NCBI RefSeq assembly: GCF_008086615.1
Contig: NZ_RXYB01000007.1
Coordinates: 91,938-155,937, forward strand
Direction: 5' to 3'
Length of the DNA: 64,000 bases
DNA from: Acetobacterium tundrae
GTDB lineage: Bacteria > Bacillota > Clostridia > Eubacteriales > Eubacteriaceae
Notes under the pieces: model-generated
Seen by the model: the letters and a program-made list of their open reading frames with translations, nothing else
The model's database searches: none
What the model was told of the DNA's origin: nothing
Position numbers and translations under genes: made by a program
Part shown: piece after piece, positions 61,901 to 64,000 of the stretch
Layout: each line of letters starts with the position of its first letter
Position numbering within the stretch: the first letter of the stretch is position 1

Positions 61901-62674
61901 ATTCCCGGGACTATCTATAAAAAACTTCAAATCCTCGAATATTGGCAAGGCATTGCTATGAATACAGTAGAGTTTTTCATTATGGATAACAGCGTGATTT
62001 TTCGCATAATGCAAAGCTAATCGGGTTTTTCCTGTCCCCGATGCACCGCTTAGTATTACAATATCAACTTTTTGATAAGCCTCATTGATGCTTTCAATTT
62101 CTTTATCTCTAAATAAAAATCTCGTGTCAATTGGGGCTGCCATTCTGTTTGAGTTATAATTCTTAACAAAATCATCAAATGATTGAATTTGGTCAGTACT
62201 TATTGATATTCCTAAAACATCACGAGCAAGATTATGATGAAAAAGGTACACATCTGCTGCAAGTTTATCAATACCAATAATCGTTAGCTTAATTCCAGAA
62301 TTTTCACATAGAATTCTTACCTCATTGTCTTGTGAGGGTGTAATGTTGGATGAAGTGTGGCAATAAATAATTTCAGAAATTTCATCATGAGAAATGCCCG
62401 TTTTGGATGTATCAAGACATTTATCAAGATCATCCTTGATTTTTTTAAATAAGCTTGTCTTTTGAGTTGTATACTCTACAAAAATGTACTTCTCATCTGA
62501 TGTCATAAAATAAGTATCTGGTGTGCCACGAGTGGTTTTCCGTGTACCTGCTTCTCCACCAAGAGAAACTATATTAGGATAGCCGATTTTATACAAATAT
62601 AAATCACAAAAATTTTGAAACGATCCTGCATCCAGTTGGAGAATTTTTTGTTTAATGCTTTCAATATTAGCCAT
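58931..62674 (-). CDS. Large STAND NTPase with N-terminal PD-(D/E)xK-like nuclease domain; candidate antiviral protein
   Basis: 1247 residues, start at 62674 (MANIESIKQ) with GAAGG 8 nt upstream; a TTG start 15 nt earlier is possible. Residues 1-160 look like a Mrr/restriction-type nuclease fold: GTPDTYF (D53) and YIFVEYTTQK (E67, Q71, K72). Residues 190-360 are a STAND NTPase of the nSTAND3 type: Walker A GASGTGKT (210-217), Walker B FLFIDDANQL (264-265) and the ISVRDYALQKV sensor segment. The remaining 850 residues are helical repeats that would bind a trigger. Nuclease-STAND-sensor is the plan of Avs-type antiphage proteins, which sense a viral protein and then cut DNA. Encoded alone, at the right end of a mobile element. 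Confidence 0.8.
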   Translation of the reverse strand: MANIESIKQKILQLDAGSFQNFCDLYLYKIGYPNIVSLGGEAGTRKTTRGTPDTYFMTSDEKYIFVEYTTQKTSLFKKIKDDLDKCLDTSKTGISHDEISEIIYCHTSSNITPSQDNEVRILCENSGIKLTIIGIDKLAADVYLFHHNLARDVLGISISTDQIQSFDDFVKNYNSNRMAAPIDTRFLFRDKEIESINEAYQKVDIVILSGASGTGKTRLALHYAKNHAVIHNEKLYCIHSNALPIFEDLKFFIDSPGNYFLFIDDANQLSGLHHIIDYTTMKLEGYNVKILISVRDYALQKVTNDIRNIALYETVNISAFTDDEIKKILETVLGIVNQNYHERIIKIAEGNARIAILAGKLACSSNRLDSINDVSQLYDDYYGSSLEENQLLADHQMCITAGIVAFLEAIHLEHIDSFLSILLANGLNSDSFIENIRKLHEKEIVDIYNDKAVRFSDQCLSNYLLKYVFFDKKLISLSEMIKVCFQSYRGRTILTISTLLNIFRNDALICFVEKKIEMLWNELSKEKSPFFFEFVKAFFRINPTETLLILQNKIELEESVVIECTDIDTVKGKNYQNVTNDIIEILGGFADMTDLPTALDLFFQYFLKRPDLYMEFYHAISQYYGINKNSMLYEFYTQIAFFEKIEEYSNDWEQEYIVILFLDIAKEFLKLYFSPTEAGRKNTFTIYQIPLVTSEGVEKYRKLIWQYLTSLCKFENYNEKIREVLNSYGDTIEKVSISVIQFDLTYINSILKSYFPTSELKNCLLADKLVRVFTRMNISCESLFDEYFEGENFYLYNLLKGSDYKEEIDYKELEKLKRQEIEQYVSNCDLRMFKRIIDVCSDINYLDNHDAWKVGEGLGIAFNAISLKKDCYVDAIKYYIEKNTPNNLQPHSLIKVLFSLLPDLEVFEVINNNEYTQKNAWLYAYYHELPTELITDEHLNGLYDFLADTSDRVVTSSSFRDVEFLEKYSFIDRDVLIKGCKIILTKVEYSSFMVHIYFHLLFNQYHNTPQSVIQKFSKNLELLKEIYFIMLSYENHHDHDGKLLKEIYMVEPSILDDYIDYLVNNSNSSFCDHQERTRCFFDLDDFIEIYNKIFEQLIKESRFPTMIVPYFLESLLLPVQNQENLLIKQNEWIQQCIQLFSNDETKMYCLFSVISKLKVDIKQEYLWLFLENNPLFEDFEKIPLVPTSCSWSGSAVPMYSTRIEFLESLLPFFIGLKWIKHKNYFEKEIGYLKKQIETEQINEILRG

Positions 62675-62779
62675 TATTGATACCTTCAATTATTTAAAAT
62701 TTTTTTGTCGCTTATAAACCTTACTTTTATTTTCACATTGTAGTCATAATGTTACATGATTAAATTCCTATCTCTCGCC

Positions 62780-63112
62780 CTAACTAATCATCCTAAAATT
62801 CTTTAACGCATCTTCAATAGCTTGTTCCTTTTCCAATGGAACTTGCGGTACCTTTGCTTTTTCATCACCTACATTATAATTTTCCCGTTCAATTAAACCA
62901 TGCTTTCTTTTAACCTGAGCTATGTACAGAGTTGATACCTCTAACCCATTATTCTCAAGTATATACTGCTGCATTTCTTCATACGTAGCTTTACTTTCTG
63001 ATTTAGTCAAATCCCTGTCATCCAGCTCAAATTCAATCTCTATAGAATTAGATGAATTTAGTTTGGACAATAACACAACCGTTTCGACATGCCCGGTATA
63101 GTGAGTGCCCAT
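62780..63112 (-). CDS. RlmD (RumA)-like C-terminal protein fragment at the element boundary
   Basis: 110 residues. It begins MGTHYTGHVETVVLLSKLNS and continues DLTKSESKATYEEMQQYILE, YIAQVKRKHGLIERENYN, and ends NFRMI. The HVETVVLL start is that of the end of m5U rRNA methyltransferases, and the rest is a C-terminal extension I know from clostridial genomes. No ribosome site precedes the ATG, so it may be only the 3' part of a gene cut by an insertion. The same HVETVVLLS words end the recombinase at 52288. Confidence 0.5.
   Translation of the reverse strand: MGTHYTGHVETVVLLSKLNSSNSIEIEFELDDRDLTKSESKATYEEMQQYILENNGLEVSTLYIAQVKRKHGLIERENYNVGDEKAKVPQVPLEKEQAIEDALKNFRMIS
63064..63093. other. Possible second attachment core
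   Basis: On the minus strand the codons for GHVETVVLLS, matching those at 52301-52327. Together they would be the two ends of the 10.8-kb element. The equivalent site at 49831-49860 keeps only the first part (GHVE). Confidence 0.45.
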
Positions 63113-63268
63113 TTTATAATATATTTTATCATGCGTTGATGTTCTTTGAAAGTGGCTTTATAAAAGCGTTTTTAAGGACTCCATTGTCATTTTTGTTCAG
63201 TTTTATATTTTAATGGATCTTAACGTTATCTATTTTTGGTGGACAAGACGTGGACAAAATGGACTGAT
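63083..63268. repeat. Diverged about 180-bp direct repeat, copy 2
   Basis: Matches 49850-50025 in the same orientation, including TTTATAATATATTTTATCAT, GTTCAGTTTTATATTTTAAT and GGTGGACAA. It lies directly to the right of the candidate att core. Confidence 0.75.
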
Positions 63269-63392
63269 GCAGTATGATATAATTTTATTTTAATATACCC
63301 CATGTTTTTATGCCTAAGTTTTTTGATTCATGGTTTTCTCAATTACTTTATTTTTATAATTTTTTAATAAAATGAGATAATTTTCTAACAAT

Positions 63393-63426
63393 ATTAAAAG
63401 ACCGACTGCACAGTCGGTCTTTTAAT
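63393..63426. terminator. Bidirectional terminator of the deaminase operon
   Basis: ATTAAAAGACCGACTG and CAGTCGGTCTTTTAAT are perfect 16-bp arms separated by CA. The T-tract falls on the far side for both strands. It comes right after the small ORF at 63432. Confidence 0.9.
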
Positions 63427-63431
63427 ATAAA

Positions 63432-63593
63432 CTAATTTAAGTTTAGCTTTCCTACATTATTAGAAACAAACAAGTTATTGTATGCTTCTTTTTTCCAACT
63501 AGGCCATGCCTCAATCTCTTTATTAATCTTTTCGTAGTTTCGGTCCCTTTCCGCATCAGATAATTGTTTTAATTCTTTAGTTTTTTCATCCAT
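63432..63593 (-). CDS. 53-residue ORF coupled to the deaminase-like defence gene
   Basis: ATG at 63593 with AAAGGAGG 9 nt upstream, overlapping the end of the deaminase gene by 8 nt. It encodes a highly charged helix (MDEKTKELKQLSDAERDRNY), then KINKEIEAWPSWKKEAYNNL and ends VGKLNLN. The WPSWKKE motif stands out. A strong terminator follows. The coupling and conserved ribosome site imply that it is a real partner gene of the deaminase system; function unknown. Confidence 0.65.
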   Translation of the reverse strand: MDEKTKELKQLSDAERDRNYEKINKEIEAWPSWKKEAYNNLFVSNNVGKLNLN

Positions 63594-64000
63594 TTTTACT
63601 TCCTCCTTTAACCGCAGTCTTCAAAACATTTTGAAATCTATTAGCAGCTGATTTTTCAGCATCTAAGTAATTAAAGACACTCAACGGTGTTCTTAAACTA
63701 GCATTTTCCTCTTTCCATTCTAAGGTATTTCCAAAGCTATCTTTTCTTTTTCTCTCATTCCAAAATGAAGATGAAACTGAAAACAGATCAATAAATCTTC
63801 TTGGTCCAACTCCATAAAAATGAGTAAATAAAACTTTCTCTCCAGTAATGGATTCTTCCTCATTTTGAGTGACTTCTTGTTTATAAAACTCAAGTGCTTT
63901 GCTTTTGGGATATGGCTCAATATACACAACTTTTTTTATACCAGCCGCAATAATATGTTTTGCACAATTATGACACGGAAATGTTGTTGCATATAGAGTG
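63586..64000 (-). CDS. Anti-phage dCTP deaminase-like protein, C-terminal part (cut by window edge)
   Basis: The frame is open at 64000 and ends at 63586 (138 visible codons). It begins LYATTFPCHNCAKHIIAAGI then KKVVYIEPYPKSKALEFY. PCHNCAKH is the PCxxC zinc motif of cytidine/dCMP deaminases, and the FPCHNC...AGI...EPYPKS combination is that of the DCD/AvcD defence proteins, which deplete dCTP on phage infection. Their N-terminal P-loop kinase-like domain and the HAE motif would be beyond the window. The tail (VGPRRFIDLFSV) also fits that group. Confidence 0.75.
   Translation of the reverse strand, partial: TLYATTFPCHNCAKHIIAAGIKKVVYIEPYPKSKALEFYKQEVTQNEEESITGEKVLFTHFYGVGPRRFIDLFSVSSSFWNERKRKDSFGNTLEWKEENASLRTPLSVFNYLDAEKSAANRFQNVLKTAVKGGSKNG

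Noticed and set aside
62780..63112. ATG at 63112 as the true start of a full-length gene
   Set aside because: No ribosome site precedes it, and the peptide resembles only the C-terminal end of larger proteins; kept as a fragment.

Overview
The window looks like a chromosomal piece of an anaerobic, moderately AT-rich Firmicute. A double-cubane 2-hydroxyacyl-CoA dehydratase-type reductase with its activase, a molybdenum xanthine dehydrogenase, many strong GGAGG ribosome sites and an AgrC/AgrA-type signalling pair all fit the acetogenic Eubacteriaceae (Acetobacterium-like). The genus is inferred from gene content only. No rRNA, tRNA or CRISPR array was seen.

Layout. 0-10.8 kb: cell-envelope genes (phosphodiester glycosidase, glycosyltransferase-GtrA fusion), a ketopantoate reductase homologue, a small alarmone synthetase, a LOG protein, a metK remnant, an orphan plasmid-type Par-like protein, a CNNM/CorC-type membrane protein, the reductase-DUF3343-activase operon and a methyltransferase-like protein. 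10.8-21.2 kb: a TetR-controlled FtsX-type ABC exporter with two palindromic operators, rsgA behind a leader peptide and an SD-sequestering hairpin, and the xanthine dehydrogenase pair. 21.5-27 kb: an oxidoreductase, then about 2.5 kb of gene fragments, then flavin enzymes beside a MarR remnant. 27-46.4 kb: a run of transporter and regulator cassettes (PadR/pentapeptide/DrrAB-like; response regulator/kinase/FtsX ABC; LanFEG-like ABC with RR/HK) mixed with AraC-GyrI regulators (one fused, one split, one decayed), SelO, acetyltransferases, a WYL regulator and an isochorismatase. 46.6-52 kb: a FlxA-like protein, an AgrC/AgrA-like pair, an FMN-binding lipoprotein-size protein and a membrane LuxR regulator.

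52.3-63.1 kb is an integrative and mobilizable element. It carries a large serine recombinase whose 3' end carries an att-like core, a 37-codon ORF, a Rep_trans (MobT-type) relaxase, a perfect 14-bp inverted repeat in the position of the Tn916 oriT, an FtsK/TcpA coupling ATPase and small transfer ORFs. Its cargo is an unknown coiled-coil protein and a 1247-residue STAND NTPase with an N-terminal PD-(D/E)xK-like nuclease domain, the architecture of an antiviral sensor-effector. Immediately outside it lies the end of an anti-phage dCTP-deaminase-like gene coupled to a 53-residue ORF, so the right end of the window is a defence island.

The most unusual things are this defence cargo, a roughly 90-nt promoter-leader element shared by the xdh and selO transcription units, the rsgA leader, an ABC ATPase that has lost its Q-loop, and repeated cases of one intact and one decayed copy of the same gene.
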